33,628 bases of DNA from an uncultured Prevotellaceae bacterium (GCA_900314335.1 OMUV01000090.1:1-33628), one strand, 5' to 3'; positions 23,612 through 32,373 are shown, counted from the first letter of the stretch. Notes: a model not told the origin generated them from the sequence alone. A program made the numbers and translations.

Positions 23612-23640
23612 AGAGAATACTTGCTTTACAATTGATATTT

Positions 23641-23676
23641 CAAGGCCGTGCCTCACCCGGGACGCGGCCTTGTTGC
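23641..23676 (+). terminator. Terminator after tsf
   Basis: CAAGGCCGTG (23641-23650) pairs with CGCGGCCTTG (23663-23672), ten pairs with one T-G. Only a short TTGTT follows, so it may be a weak intrinsic terminator. It ends the rplM-tsf unit. Confidence 0.65.
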
Positions 23677-23794
23677 ATCACATGCCGGCTGCGCGCCAGG
23701 AGGTTTGCGGGAAGCGTGTCTCTATGCTATAACGGCGCCTCAGATCACAGTTTTGACTGCCCTGCTGTACACTATCGGGCTATAATTAAGGCGG

Positions 23795-23813
23795 AGGATA
23801 AGAATTTTATCCT
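23795..23813. promoter_or_regulatory. Perfect inverted repeat upstream of the DUF177-rpmF promoter
   Basis: AGGATAA (23795-23801) and TTATCCT (23807-23813) flank a 5-nt centre, GAATT. It ends 8 bp before the predicted -33 box. It could be an operator or a second terminator for the upstream operon, as an AT-rich run follows. Confidence 0.45.
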
Positions 23814-23821
23814 CATATATA

Positions 23822-23850
23822 TTGTGTTATGTGGATTTTTCGTAAATTTG
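23822..23850 (+). promoter_or_regulatory. Promoter of the DUF177-rpmF-fabH-era-der unit
   Basis: TTG (23822-23824), an 18-nt spacer and TAAATTTG (23843-23850) resemble the Bacteroidales consensus with a spacer one base short. The start point near 23857 gives a leader of about 25 nt. Confidence 0.6.
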
Positions 23851-23881
23851 CGGTCGATTTCGGTACTGTGCGATAGTAGCA

Positions 23882-24340
23882 ATGAAGCGTTGTGTATTTA
23901 ATGTCAAAGAGTTATCGCGACAGGGAGGCTCCGGCGAATATCAGCTGGACGACGAATTCCTGTCCCTGAGAGATGACGGAGAGATATCCGGCGGCAACAT
24001 TGCTGTTACGGTCACTGTGAAGGAAGCCGCTGCCGACGATTACGATTACGACCTCGACATAGCGCTCCGCGGCACACTGAGAGTACCATGCACGCGCTGT
24101 CTGGACGATATGGACTACGACGTGGATACGGTCGACTCGGTGCACATCCTCTGCGACTCGGCCGCCGGCCCTCAGGACGACGAGGATATGCTCACAGCCG
24201 CTACGGACGGCCGCTTTGACGCCTCCGACCGCATTTACGAGACACTGCTTCTGGACATTCCCTCGGTGCATGTTCATCCCGACGGACAGTGCAATCCCGA
24301 GATGATAGGCCGCATCACTACCGAGCTGGACGAAGAATAG
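23882..24340 (+). CDS. DUF177 (YceD-like) protein, 23S rRNA accumulation factor family
   Basis: Small acidic protein of 152 residues. The family is encoded next to rpmF in most bacteria, and YceD of E. coli has been linked to 23S rRNA accumulation. The diagnostic segment is RVPCTRCLDDMDYDVD with C70-x2-C73. A further acidic stretch (PQDDEDM) and the conserved end DGQCNPEM also fit. rpmF follows after 30 bp, so co-regulation with L32 is likely. The molecular role is not settled. Confidence 0.88.
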   Translation: MKRCVFNVKELSRQGGSGEYQLDDEFLSLRDDGEISGGNIAVTVTVKEAAADDYDYDLDIALRGTLRVPCTRCLDDMDYDVDTVDSVHILCDSAAGPQDDEDMLTAATDGRFDASDRIYETLLLDIPSVHVHPDGQCNPEMIGRITTELDEE

Positions 24341-24370
24341 AGAATAATAACAATAAACATATCAATCACA

Positions 24371-24556
24371 ATGGCACATCCTAAAAGAAGACAATCCAAG
24401 ACTCGCACATTAAAGCGCAGAACCCACGATAAGGCTGTAGCGCCTACACTGGCCGTTTGCCCGAACTGCGGCGCACTGTATGTTTACCATACCGTATGCC
24501 CTGAGTGCGGATACTATCGTGGCAAGGTAGCTATAGAGAAAGCAGCCGAAGCCTAA
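24371..24556 (+). CDS. rpmF: 50S ribosomal protein L32 (bL32), zinc-ribbon form
   Basis: Large-subunit protein of 61 residues. MAHPKRRQSKTRTLKRRTHD is the typical N-terminus. The four zinc cysteines are present as C30-x2-C33 and C43-x2-C46 (VCPNCG, VCPECGYY), so this is the zinc-binding form and not the Cys-less one. It sits between DUF177 and fabH, the common bacterial order. Confidence 0.97.
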   Translation: MAHPKRRQSKTRTLKRRTHDKAVAPTLAVCPNCGALYVYHTVCPECGYYRGKVAIEKAAEA

Positions 24557-24653
24557 GCAGCTCTGGCCTGAGACTAATAGCTGATGACTTGGGGATACGG
24601 CAATAATATGCACGGTCTTCAAGTCGTCTTTGTTTGTATAAATCATTTGTATA

Positions 24654-25664
24654 ATGGCTAATAATATCAATGCTATAATTACGGGCGTGGGCGGCTACGT
24701 CCCTGAATATGTGCTCACCAATGATGAGCTCTCGAGAATGGTAGACACCAACGACGAGTGGATTATGACCCGTATCGGCGTTAAGGAGCGCAGAATACTC
24801 AACGAGGAAGGCCTCGGCACAAGTTACATGGCCCGCAAGGCCGTGAAGCAGCTCCTGGAGCGCACTGGCACGGATCCTCTCGACATCGACTGCCTCATCG
24901 TCGCTACCACTACGCCCGATTATCATTTCCCCTCTACCGCTTCCATCGTGCTGGGCCGTCTGGGCATGAACAATGCCTACGCTTTTGATATGGAGGCAGC
25001 GTGCTGCGGCTTCCTGTTCGGCCTCGAGGTCGGCGCTAATATGATACGCAGCGGCCGTTACAAGAAGGTCATTGTCTGCGGTGCTGACAAGGTATCCTCA
25101 ATGGTCGACTATACAGACCGCTCCACGTGCCCCATCTTTGGCGATGGTGCCGGCGCAGTGCTGCTTGAGCCCACAGAGGAGGATCTTGGACTCATGGATT
25201 CCTATCTCAGGACGGATGGCAAGGGCCTTCCCTTCCTCGTACAGAAGGGCGGCGGCTCCGTATGTCCTCCTACCCATTTCACCATCGATCATCGTCTCCA
25301 TTATCTTCATCAGGAGGGCCGCACAGTGTTCAAATTCGCTGTGACGCATATGGCCGACGCCTGCGCTACAATAGCTGAGCGCAACGGCCTCAACAAGGAC
25401 AACATCACCTGGGTAGTGCCTCATCAGGCCAACATCCGTATCATCGAGGCTGTAGCCAAGCGTCTCGATGTGCCCATGGAGAAGGTGATGCTCAACATCC
25501 AGCGCTACGGCAATACCTCCGGTGCAACGCTTCCGCTTGCCCTCTGGGATTACGAGAGTCAGCTCAAGAAGGGCGACAACCTCATCTTCTGCGCCTTTGG
25601 TGCAGGCTTCGTATGGGGCGCATCCTATCTGAAGTGGGCCTACGACTATAAGCCCGTCAAGTAA
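24654..25664 (+). CDS. fabH: 3-oxoacyl-ACP synthase III (KAS III)
   Basis: Condenses acetyl-CoA or short branched acyl-CoA with malonyl-ACP to start fatty-acid synthesis. It has 336 residues. The catalytic triad is complete: C117 ([11 protein letters not shown]), H257 (VPHQANIRI) and N287 ([11 protein letters not shown]). A second cysteine, C118, directly follows the nucleophile where Ala or Ser is more usual. The N-terminal GVGGYVPE and the [16 protein letters not shown] segment are typical. It is preceded by a 97-nt spacer after rpmF and followed by era after 25 bp. Confidence 0.96.
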   Translation: MANNINAIITGVGGYVPEYVLTNDELSRMVDTNDEWIMTRIGVKERRILNEEGLGTSYMARKAVKQLLERTGTDPLDIDCLIVATTTPDYHFPSTASIVLGRLGMNNAYAFDMEAACCGFLFGLEVGANMIRSGRYKKVIVCGADKVSSMVDYTDRSTCPIFGDGAGAVLLEPTEEDLGLMDSYLRTDGKGLPFLVQKGGGSVCPPTHFTIDHRLHYLHQEGRTVFKFAVTHMADACATIAERNGLNKDNITWVVPHQANIRIIEAVAKRLDVPMEKVMLNIQRYGNTSGATLPLALWDYESQLKKGDNLIFCAFGAGFVWGASYLKWAYDYKPVK

Positions 25665-25689
25665 CACCAGAAAAAGAGAGACTAAGAGC

Positions 25690-26571
25690 ATGCACAAGGC
25701 GGGATTTGTAAGCATTGTCGGCAATCCGAACGTCGGAAAGTCCACTCTGATGAACCTGTTCGTCGGCGAGAGGGTCTCCATAGCCACCTTCAAGGCTCAG
25801 ACCACGCGCCACCGGATCATGGGCATCGTGACGAAGGATGACTACCAGATCGTGTTCTCCGACACGCCCGGCGTGTTGAAGCCCAACTATAAGCTTCAGG
25901 AGGACATGCTTGCATTCTCCGTCTCTTCGCTCGAGGACGCCGATGTGCTGCTCTATGTGACCGATACGGTCGAGAAGCCTTCCAAGAACGAGGACTTCCT
26001 GCAGCGGGTGAGCCGCCTCGAGATCCCCGTGCTCGTGCTCATCAACAAGATCGACCTCAGCAATCAGGACGCGCTGGGCAAGCTCGTGGACTACTGGCAC
26101 GATAAGCTCCCCAAGGCTGAGATTGTGCCGGTATCGGCCAAGGCCCGCTTCAACGTGGACAATGTGCTGCGCCGCATCGTGGAGCTCCTGCCCGAGTCGC
26201 CCGACTACTTTGCCAAGGACCAGCTCACCGACAAGCCTTCGCGCTTCATCGTCTCAGAGATAATCCGCGAGAAGATACTGCTCTATTACGACAAGGAGAT
26301 ACCTTACGCCGTCGAGGTGGTAGTGACCGAGTTCAAGGAGGAGGAGAAGCTCCTGCGCATCTCGGCTACCATCTATGTGGAGCGCGAGAGTCAGAAGGGC
26401 ATCATCATCGGTCACGGCGGTGTGGCTCTCAAGCGCATTGGTGCCGAAGCCAGGAGAGACATACAGCAATTCTTCGACCGCAAGGTGTATCTCAATCTCT
26501 ACGTCAAGGTAGACGCCAACTGGCGCGAGTCGGCCAAGGAACTGGAGAACTTTGGCTACGAGCCGAAATGA
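25690..26571 (+). CDS. era: GTPase Era
   Basis: Ribosome-assembly GTPase that binds 16S rRNA near its 3' end, 293 residues. G1 is GNPNVGKST (11-19), G3 DTPG (58-61) and G4 NKID (119-122). The C-terminal KH domain has the GHGG loop (241-244) within KGIIIGHGGVALKRIG. It lies 25 bp after fabH and 36 bp before der, putting two ribosome-assembly GTPases side by side. Confidence 0.97.
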   Translation: MHKAGFVSIVGNPNVGKSTLMNLFVGERVSIATFKAQTTRHRIMGIVTKDDYQIVFSDTPGVLKPNYKLQEDMLAFSVSSLEDADVLLYVTDTVEKPSKNEDFLQRVSRLEIPVLVLINKIDLSNQDALGKLVDYWHDKLPKAEIVPVSAKARFNVDNVLRRIVELLPESPDYFAKDQLTDKPSRFIVSEIIREKILLYYDKEIPYAVEVVVTEFKEEEKLLRISATIYVERESQKGIIIGHGGVALKRIGAEARRDIQQFFDRKVYLNLYVKVDANWRESAKELENFGYEPK

Positions 26572-26607
26572 CCCGCACTTTTTATAACTAACTGCCACTT
26601 TACAAAA

Positions 26608-27921
26608 ATGGGAAACTTAGTAGCAATCGTAGGACGCCCCAACGTCGGCAAGTCCACCCTTTTCAACCGCCTCACAGAGACACGCCGCGCCATCGTAAGC
26701 GACGAAGCCGGCACCACACGCGACCGCCAGTATGGCAAGGTGCTCTGGAGCGGTCGCACATTCTCCGTAGTGGATACCGGAGGCTGGGTCGTGAACAGCG
26801 ATGACGTCTTTGAGGAACAGATACGCCGCCAGGTGGCCGTGGCTACCGAGGAGGCCGACATCGTGCTCTTTCTCGTGGATGTCAAAAACGGTATTACCGA
26901 TCTCGACGACGAAGTGTCCGACATCCTGCGCCGCTCTGATGTTCCCGTGATACTCGTGGCCAACAAGGCCGACGAGAGCGCCGACGTCTTTCAGGCTTCC
27001 GAATTTTACCGCCTGGGTCTCGGCGATCCCGTGCCCGTGAGTGCGGCCACCGGAAGCGGCACCGGCGATCTGCTGGACCTCATCGTCTCCAAACTGCCTG
27101 AGGACACCGCTCCGCAGGAAGAGGAAAACATTCCCCATTTTGCCGTTGTCGGCCGCCCCAACGTGGGCAAGAGCAGTCTCATCAACGCCTTTATCGGCGA
27201 GGAGCGCAACATCGTGACCGACATCGCCGGCACGACGCGCGACGCAGTCTCCACACGCTATACCAAGTTCGGCTTCGACTTCTACCTCGTGGACACCGCC
27301 GGCATCCGCAAGAAGAAAAAGGTGAACGAGGACCTCGAATATTACAGTGTGCTGCGCTCCATCCGCGCCATCGAGAGCGCCGACGTGGCCATCCTCATGA
27401 TCGACGCTACGCGCGGCATCGGCACACAGGACATGAACATTTTCCAGATCATCCAGCGCAACGCCGTGGGCCTCGTCGTGGTGGTCAACAAGTGGGACAT
27501 CGCCGCCGACAAATCGAAGGAGGCGCAGGACTATTTCGTCGACACCATCCGCTCGCGCATGGCGCCGTTCACCGATTTCCCCATCATCTTCGCCTCGGCG
27601 CTCACCAAGCAGAGGATCTTCAAGGTGCTCGAGACGGCCAAGGACGTCTATCTGCATCGCGTGACCAAGGTGCCCACGCCCAAGCTCAACGATTACCTGC
27701 TGCCCATCATCGAGGAGACGCCGCCGCCCGCTACCAAGGGCAAGTATATCAAGATCAAATACTGCACGCAGCTCCCCAATACGCGCGTCCCGTCGTTTGC
27801 GTTCTTTGCCAACCTGCCGCAGTATGTCAAGGAGCCTTACCGCCGCTTTCTCGAGAACAAGATACGCGAGAAATGGAACTTTTCCGGTACGCCTATCAAC
27901 GTCTTTATCCGTCATAAATGA
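26608..27921 (+). CDS. der: GTPase Der (EngA), double G-domain ribosome assembly factor
   Basis: Large-subunit assembly GTPase with two tandem G domains, 437 residues. Domain 1 has GRPNVGKST (9-17), DTGG (56-59) and NKAD (119-122). Domain 2 has GRPNVGKSS (182-190), DTAG (229-232) and NKWD (294-297). A C-terminal KH-like domain ends [13 protein letters not shown], the family's usual end. Its stop codon overlaps the next start by 4 bp. Confidence 0.97.
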   Translation: MGNLVAIVGRPNVGKSTLFNRLTETRRAIVSDEAGTTRDRQYGKVLWSGRTFSVVDTGGWVVNSDDVFEEQIRRQVAVATEEADIVLFLVDVKNGITDLDDEVSDILRRSDVPVILVANKADESADVFQASEFYRLGLGDPVPVSAATGSGTGDLLDLIVSKLPEDTAPQEEENIPHFAVVGRPNVGKSSLINAFIGEERNIVTDIAGTTRDAVSTRYTKFGFDFYLVDTAGIRKKKKVNEDLEYYSVLRSIRAIESADVAILMIDATRGIGTQDMNIFQIIQRNAVGLVVVVNKWDIAADKSKEAQDYFVDTIRSRMAPFTDFPIIFASALTKQRIFKVLETAKDVYLHRVTKVPTPKLNDYLLPIIEETPPPATKGKYIKIKYCTQLPNTRVPSFAFFANLPQYVKEPYRRFLENKIREKWNFSGTPINVFIRHK

Positions 27922-28367
27922 TGCATCTGCGCGCCATCCTGCCGGCTCTTGCAGCCCTTGTGCTTCTCCTCTCATGCGGAGGAAAGGATGAGAAAAAGGC
28001 CAAGAGCTACGACTCTCCTTCCGATGTGGCCGTGGCTGCTTATGAGCATCTTATGCGTGGCGAATATGAGCAGTATCTCGACTGTGTCGCCGCTTACGAC
28101 AGCATTCCCGCGGGCTATCGCGCCCAGCTGGTCAATATGCTCAAGCAGGCTAATGCCAAGGCGCAGAAAGAGCGCAAGGGCGTTGTCGCCGTCGGTTATG
28201 ATGGTGAAGTTAAGGAAGGTGAGAAGCAGAATGATAAGGAGAATGAAATGCCCGGTGCTTCCAAAGCCTTCAAGGTGGTGCACATAGACATCACTTTCGG
28301 CGATTCGACGCGTGAGGAGATAGCCGTGCCGGTGATAAGGCAGAATGGGAAATGGCGCCTGCAATAG
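27918..28367 (+). CDS. Lipoprotein of the DUF4878 type
   Basis: Predicted lipoprotein of 149 residues. The signal has a lipobox LLLSC with the lipidated cysteine at residue 20, followed by GGKDEKKAK. The mature part resembles DUF4878 in [22 protein letters not shown], quoted here in its key parts [13 protein letters not shown] and GEYEQYL, and ends with a beta-rich KWRLQ-like strand ([11 protein letters not shown]). The start overlaps the der stop by 4 bp (ATGA), so it is translated with der, although the two have no known link. Function is unknown; the family assignment is moderate. Confidence 0.75.
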   Translation: MMHLRAILPALAALVLLLSCGGKDEKKAKSYDSPSDVAVAAYEHLMRGEYEQYLDCVAAYDSIPAGYRAQLVNMLKQANAKAQKERKGVVAVGYDGEVKEGEKQNDKENEMPGASKAFKVVHIDITFGDSTREEIAVPVIRQNGKWRLQ

Positions 28368-28399
28368 GGCAGGGCGGAAGTCCACAATAAGAAATATAT

Positions 28400-28435
28400 A
28401 AATAAGCCGGCCGTGGTAACACGACCGGCTTATTT
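28400..28435. terminator. Bidirectional terminator between the lipoprotein gene and guaD
   Basis: AAATAAGCCGGCCGTG (28400-28415) and CACGACCGGCTTATTT (28420-28435) form a 16-position stem with a 4-nt loop. The single imperfect pair is C-A on the plus strand but a G-U wobble on the minus strand. It lies 33 bp after the plus-strand gene and 4 bp after the minus-strand one. Confidence 0.85.
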
Positions 28436-28438
28436 ATG

Positions 28439-28912
28439 TCAATAGCGTGTGACGCTGTTCGAATTCTTCCACTCCTGAAACACATAATCGCCCTCGCCGG
28501 GCAGGATGCGCTCCGTGGGGACGTGGCGCCCGCTGATGGGTAGCGCCATCTCGTCGTAGATATACGCGTCGTCGAATCCGATCTCTGCGGCCGCGGTGTG
28601 CGTGTTGCAGTAATAGATGCGCGAGATGTGAGCCCAGTAGATGGCGCCGAGGCACATGGGGCAAGGCTCACACGAGGCGTAGATGATGCAACCGCTCAGG
28701 TCGAATGTGCCCAGCTTCTTTGCGGCCTTGCGGATGGCGTTCACCTCCGCGTGTGCCGTGGGGTCGTTGTCCTTGGTCACACTGTTGCCTGACTCGGCGA
28801 TAATCTTTCCGTTCTTTACTATGACGGCGCCGAACGGGCCGCCGCCGCTGTGCATGCTCTCTTCCGAGATGGCTATCGCGCGGCGCATGAATTTCTCATT
28901 GCTGTCTTCCAT
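28439..28912 (-). CDS. guaD: Guanine deaminase of the cytidine-deaminase fold
   Basis: Zinc enzyme converting guanine to xanthine in purine salvage, 157 residues. Zinc ligands and catalytic Glu are visible: H54-A-E56 (TAHAEVNAIR) and C84-x2-C87 (CEPCPMCLGAIYWA). The protein resembles Bacillus subtilis GuaD throughout (GGGPFGAVIVKNGKIIAE, GFDDAYIYDE) and keeps a C-terminal tyrosine (Y157), which in the Bacillus enzyme completes the neighbouring active site in the domain-swapped dimer. tRNA adenosine deaminase TadA is the alternative, but the GFDDAYIY part and the terminal Tyr favour GuaD. It stands alone on the minus strand. Confidence 0.88.
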   Translation of the reverse strand: MEDSNEKFMRRAIAISEESMHSGGGPFGAVIVKNGKIIAESGNSVTKDNDPTAHAEVNAIRKAAKKLGTFDLSGCIIYASCEPCPMCLGAIYWAHISRIYYCNTHTAAAEIGFDDAYIYDEMALPISGRHVPTERILPGEGDYVFQEWKNSNSVTRY

Positions 28913-28936
28913 TGTCGTGTCTGCTTAGTAGTCTCA

Positions 28937-28972
28937 GGCGGAACATTCCGCCGAAACCTACTGGCAAATATA
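28937..28972 (-). promoter_or_regulatory. guaD promoter region with perfect palindrome
   Basis: A -7 box TATATTTG lies at 28972-28965 (minus strand). Between it and the ATG, GGCGGAA (28937-28943) and TTCCGCC (28946-28952) form a perfect inverted repeat with a 2-bp centre, inside the predicted 5' leader. No -33 TTTG is evident at the right distance. Confidence 0.4.
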
Positions 28973-28980
28973 TTACTTTT

Positions 28981-29162
28981 CTCCCTTCCGCCGGCTTCCC
29001 GCGCCCCTCTTTTATGCTTCGGAAGAAAACTTCCGGGCCATCTTCAGACCAAGGAAGCTTGAAATGCCCGCCATGTCCTATAATATATTGTATCTCACAA
29101 ATTGCTCTTGGAGAAATCTCCGGCAGGCCGGATCATGCACGATGATCTGTGATTCACAAACG
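28981..29162. other. Gene-free stretch upstream of guaD
   Basis: Only a small hairpin CGGAAG-aaaa-CTTCCG (about 29018-29033) is seen. No frame with recognisable content is present. Confidence 0.45.
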
Positions 29163-29335
29163 CATAAGGGATGAATATTTCGCTTCGCCGGAACACCATT
29201 TGCACGCTCCGCAAAAAAACGTTCCGCATACAGGAATACTCACAAGGCACCTGAGAGAAATTACATTTGAGATGTTTTAAAACGTCTCAAATGTAATTTT
29301 TGCCCTCTTATGGGTACTGATTTCCAAGATATTGC
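29163..29335 (+). repeat. Interspersed hairpin repeat, copy 5
   Basis: This copy begins with ATAAGGG, equivalent in position to ATAAAAGG of copies 1 and 2. GTTCCGCATACAGGAA (29221-29236) is a partly decayed first hairpin. CTCACAAGGCACCTGAG is intact. The 34-nt main inverted repeat is at 29262-29295 and has TTTTAAAA at its centre, which gives the best loop pairing of all copies. The distal flank ACTGATTTCCAAGATATT has drifted slightly. Confidence 0.87.
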
Positions 29336-29622
29336 AAAGGATATTTTAGGCCTGTCAGAGGTGACTGCCATTCCTTTCGAATAGCATATTCCCGACGTTC
29401 ACCATCAAAGTGGCAGGTATTTTATCCCCGTTATCGCTAAAAATGTTCCTGTTATCCTGCTCTGACATCGGATTGAGCTACGGCGTGCTTCGCTCCTTTA
29501 GTTCATCGCCGCGAAATATCAGGATGGAACGTGCGAATGACTTATGAAAAGAAAAATGATTGTTTTGCCGGCATTTTGTAAATAGCTTCGGGCTTTCGAC
29601 GCGCGATGTGGGCAATTATTAT
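29336..29622. other. Gene-free stretch upstream of dapA
   Basis: No recognisable coding frame or RNA is visible. The in-frame ATG at 29560 would add 31 residues of no DapA similarity and precede the -7 box, so it is not taken as coding. Confidence 0.5.
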
Positions 29623-29630
29623 TACTTTTG
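29623..29630 (+). promoter_or_regulatory. Predicted -7 promoter box of dapA
   Basis: TACTTTTG matches TAnnTTTG and ends 22 nt before the dapA ATG at 29653. A -33 box at 19-21 nt upstream is not apparent. Confidence 0.5.
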
Positions 29631-29652
29631 CCTGCAAATAAGCAATCATAAT

Positions 29653-30543
29653 ATGAAGAAGAATCCTTTTACCGGTCTGGGTATCGCGATGGTCACACCT
29701 TTCAACGAGGACGGAAGCATTGATTTTCCCTCGCTCGAGAGGCTGACGGAGTCATTGGTAAGCAACGGCGCCGATTTTATCTGCGTTTTGGGCAGCACGA
29801 GTGAAGTGCCCTGCATCTCGCCCTCTGAGGCGGAGGACATCAAGCGCACCGTGGTGCGTGTCAACAAGGGCAGACTGCCCCTGCTGCTGGGCATGAGCGA
29901 CAACTGTACCGCACGTCTGGTCAACGCTATCAGGACTACCGATCTCACTGGCTTCGACGGCATTCTGTCGGCCGCGCCGAGCTACAACAAGCCCCGTCAG
30001 GAGGGCATATACCGCCATTTCGCTGCCGTGGCCTCCGCGACCAAGTTGCCCGTCGTGCTCTACAACATCCCCGGTCGTACGGGAGTGAATATCACTGCGG
30101 CGACGACGCTGCGGCTGGCGCGCGACTTCGACAACATCGTGGCCATCAAGGAGGCCTCCGGCAATATCACGCAGATAGAGGACATCATGCAGGCCAAGCC
30201 GCAGAACTTTGATGTGATCAGCGGCGATGATGCCATCACCTACGAGCTTATCGGTCTGGGCGCCGCCGGCGTGATCTCCGTCATCGGCAATTCGCTCACC
30301 GCGCTCTTCTCCCGTATGATCCACGACCAGCTCGAAGGCCGCGGCGAAGAGGCCCGCGAGATACACCGCCAGCTCAACGATATCTATAAACTGATGTCCG
30401 TGGACGGTAATCCTGCCGGCATCAAGGCTCTCCTCTCCCTACAGGGCCGCATCAAGGACGTGCTGCGACTGCCGCTGATTCCCGCCACGGAGCAGACTCA
30501 CGATGAGCTACGCAAGGCTCTCGCCCACCTGCCGACGGTGTAA
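29653..30543 (+). CDS. dapA: 4-hydroxy-tetrahydrodipicolinate synthase
   Basis: Class I aldolase condensing pyruvate with aspartate semialdehyde in the lysine and diaminopimelate pathway, 296 residues, cytoplasmic tetramer. Active-site residues are visible: Schiff-base K166 (AIKEASG), Y137 and R142 (LYNIPGRTG), Y111 (APSYNKP), T49 (LGSTSEVP, with S48 in place of the first Thr of the usual GTT). The start at 29653 gives MKKNPFTGLGIAMVTPF, the family's normal N-terminus, downstream of a -7 box. It stands alone, without other lysine genes nearby. Confidence 0.94.
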   Translation: MKKNPFTGLGIAMVTPFNEDGSIDFPSLERLTESLVSNGADFICVLGSTSEVPCISPSEAEDIKRTVVRVNKGRLPLLLGMSDNCTARLVNAIRTTDLTGFDGILSAAPSYNKPRQEGIYRHFAAVASATKLPVVLYNIPGRTGVNITAATTLRLARDFDNIVAIKEASGNITQIEDIMQAKPQNFDVISGDDAITYELIGLGAAGVISVIGNSLTALFSRMIHDQLEGRGEEAREIHRQLNDIYKLMSVDGNPAGIKALLSLQGRIKDVLRLPLIPATEQTHDELRKALAHLPTV

Positions 30544-30578
30544 CCAAGCTGTCTTCGTACGCACCGGAAAGCAATGAT

Positions 30579-30613
30579 TATTTGCGGCTTTGTCTCTGAT
30601 AGGGCCGCAAATA
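30579..30613 (+). terminator. Hairpin after dapA, possible terminator
   Basis: TATTTGCGGC (30579-30588) pairs with GCCGCAAATA (30604-30613), ten perfect pairs with a 15-nt loop. No T-run follows, so termination strength is uncertain. Confidence 0.55.
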
Positions 30614-30687
30614 GTCAATTATGGAGGAGAGATAGTTAATTTTCTCGTTTTTGAGGCCGAAGGCATATTAGCGTTTGAGAAAAATAT

Positions 30688-30695
30688 TAATTTTG
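30688..30695 (+). promoter_or_regulatory. Predicted -7 promoter box of the LRR gene
   Basis: TAATTTTG matches TAnnTTTG. The leader to the ATG at 30804 would be about 100 nt and AT-rich. No correctly spaced -33 box is visible. Confidence 0.4.
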
Positions 30696-30803
30696 CTTCC
30701 GTAGGAATATTTTTAGACTTTAAAAACAGAGTGCAAGTGATGAGAGCGCCTACTGTGCTGCTCTTCTGAAATTGCGTATCAGAAATAAATAGATAACCGA
30801 AAT

Positions 30804-32372
30804 ATGAACAAGAATTTACTTCACACATTCAGCTTAAGATCTCTGCCGCTCATTATGGCAGCGATAGCTATGATTGTCACCACTACGGTGTCCGCCCAAA
30901 CCAAGGTGAAGATAGATGATTTCTATTACATCCTTGACGATGCCAGTCTCACGGCCGAACTTGCGGCTTCGGAGGACACCGGCACCTACGCTACGGGCCG
31001 TGTCACCGTCCCCTCATCTGTTACCAGCGATGATAAGACTTATGAGGTGACCAAAATAGGCGATTTCGCCTTCTCCTTCAATACTGGCATAACTTCCGTG
31101 GTCATCCCGCTCTCGCTGCAGGAGATAGGCGACGGCGCCTTTCAGGGCTGCACGAAGCTGAGCTCTGTGACTTTCCGCATGACCAAGCTTCTCTCGATAG
31201 GCGATGCCGCATTTGAGGGCTGCTCCTCGCTGGGAAGCATCACAATCCCCGCCACTACCAAAAAGATTGGTGCCTGGGCATTTGCTGAGACAGCGTTGCG
31301 GAGCGTGGTGATTCCTGACTCGGTCACCTCATTGGGCGGCAATGCGTTTCAGGGCTGCACCAGTCTGACGGGCGTTACGTTCAAGTGCAGGCTCAAGGCC
31401 ATTCCCAATAGTCTGTTCAGCCGTTGCACATCTCTCTCCAATGTATTGATGACCACAGACAGGCGCAATAATATCGACGAGATAGGCAATGCAGCCTTCT
31501 TCAGCTGCTCCAAGATGACCACTTACAATTTCGGCGACTCCGTGAGCAGTATTGGCGCATGCAGTTTCATGTCCTGCACATCGCTGGGCAAGGCAGACAT
31601 CCCTTCTTCCGTGACATATATCGGCCACGACGCCTTTGCAGCCTGCACGGCAATGTCTGCCGTGACGCTTCCTGATAACATCGACTCCGTGAGCGACCGC
31701 ATATTCAAGGACGCTCATGCCCTCAAGACCATCACGATGAGCGACTCGGTGAAATATCTCGGCGAGCAGGCCTTTGCCTACTGCACATCGCTTAAGTCGG
31801 CCCACCTCTCATCCCAGATTACCGAGATTCCCTTCAAGGCCTTCGCTTACTGCGCAAAGCTTTCCGACATTAACCTCCCCGCTTCTGTCACAGTGATCGG
31901 CGACTCGGCCTTCAGCAACACGCAGGCCTTCGACTCGCTCACCATCGGTCGCAATGTCACGAGCATCGGCGACTATGCCTTTGCCAATATCCCCACGCTT
32001 AAGTATGTCTACATGCCCTCGACGCTCCCGTCTAAGACTGCTGACGGTCTGGGCGACTACATATTCAGCGGCGACAGCATAGAGGCCCTTTATGCCGAGT
32101 GGGAGAAAGGACCTACAGTTTCTTCCGGTTTCTTCACCTACTGCGATACGCTTTATGTGCCTCAGGGCGACCTGCTCTATTATTACCGCAGGACAGGCTG
32201 GAAGGATGCCAAGGTCAAGAGGATGTATGATGCTGTAGCAGTCGGCATAGACGATGCTGTGGTGGACAAGAAGGACAATGACGCCTACTACAATCTCGAA
32301 GGTATCCGCGTGCTCAATCCCCGGAAGGGCGAGATATACATCCATCGCGGCAGGAAAGTGCTATATCGTTAA
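30804..32372 (+). CDS. Secreted BspA-like leucine-rich-repeat protein
   Basis: Exported protein of 522 residues with a signal peptide (hydrophobic stretch from about residue 14, ending VSAQ near 31). From about residue 85 to 430 it consists of roughly a dozen repeats of about 23 residues of the LRR_5/BspA kind, with the pattern IGDGAFQGCTKLSSVTF and IPDSVTSLGGNAFQGCTSL. Many repeats carry a conserved Cys. The C-terminal segment (YYNLEGIRVLNPRKGEIYIHRGRKVLYR, key part GIRVLNPRKGEIYIHRG) is the short tail common on secreted Bacteroidales proteins. BspA proteins bind host or bacterial surfaces; the ligand here is unknown. GH43 genes follow 55 bp downstream. Confidence 0.9.
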   Translation: MNKNLLHTFSLRSLPLIMAAIAMIVTTTVSAQTKVKIDDFYYILDDASLTAELAASEDTGTYATGRVTVPSSVTSDDKTYEVTKIGDFAFSFNTGITSVVIPLSLQEIGDGAFQGCTKLSSVTFRMTKLLSIGDAAFEGCSSLGSITIPATTKKIGAWAFAETALRSVVIPDSVTSLGGNAFQGCTSLTGVTFKCRLKAIPNSLFSRCTSLSNVLMTTDRRNNIDEIGNAAFFSCSKMTTYNFGDSVSSIGACSFMSCTSLGKADIPSSVTYIGHDAFAACTAMSAVTLPDNIDSVSDRIFKDAHALKTITMSDSVKYLGEQAFAYCTSLKSAHLSSQITEIPFKAFAYCAKLSDINLPASVTVIGDSAFSNTQAFDSLTIGRNVTSIGDYAFANIPTLKYVYMPSTLPSKTADGLGDYIFSGDSIEALYAEWEKGPTVSSGFFTYCDTLYVPQGDLLYYYRRTGWKDAKVKRMYDAVAVGIDDAVVDKKDNDAYYNLEGIRVLNPRKGEIYIHRGRKVLYR

Positions 32373-32373
32373 G

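Noticed and set aside
26617-27975. Long minus-strand open frame (452 codons) antisense to der.
   Set aside because: It is a shadow of the conserved two-G-domain gene; its translation has no recognisable domain.
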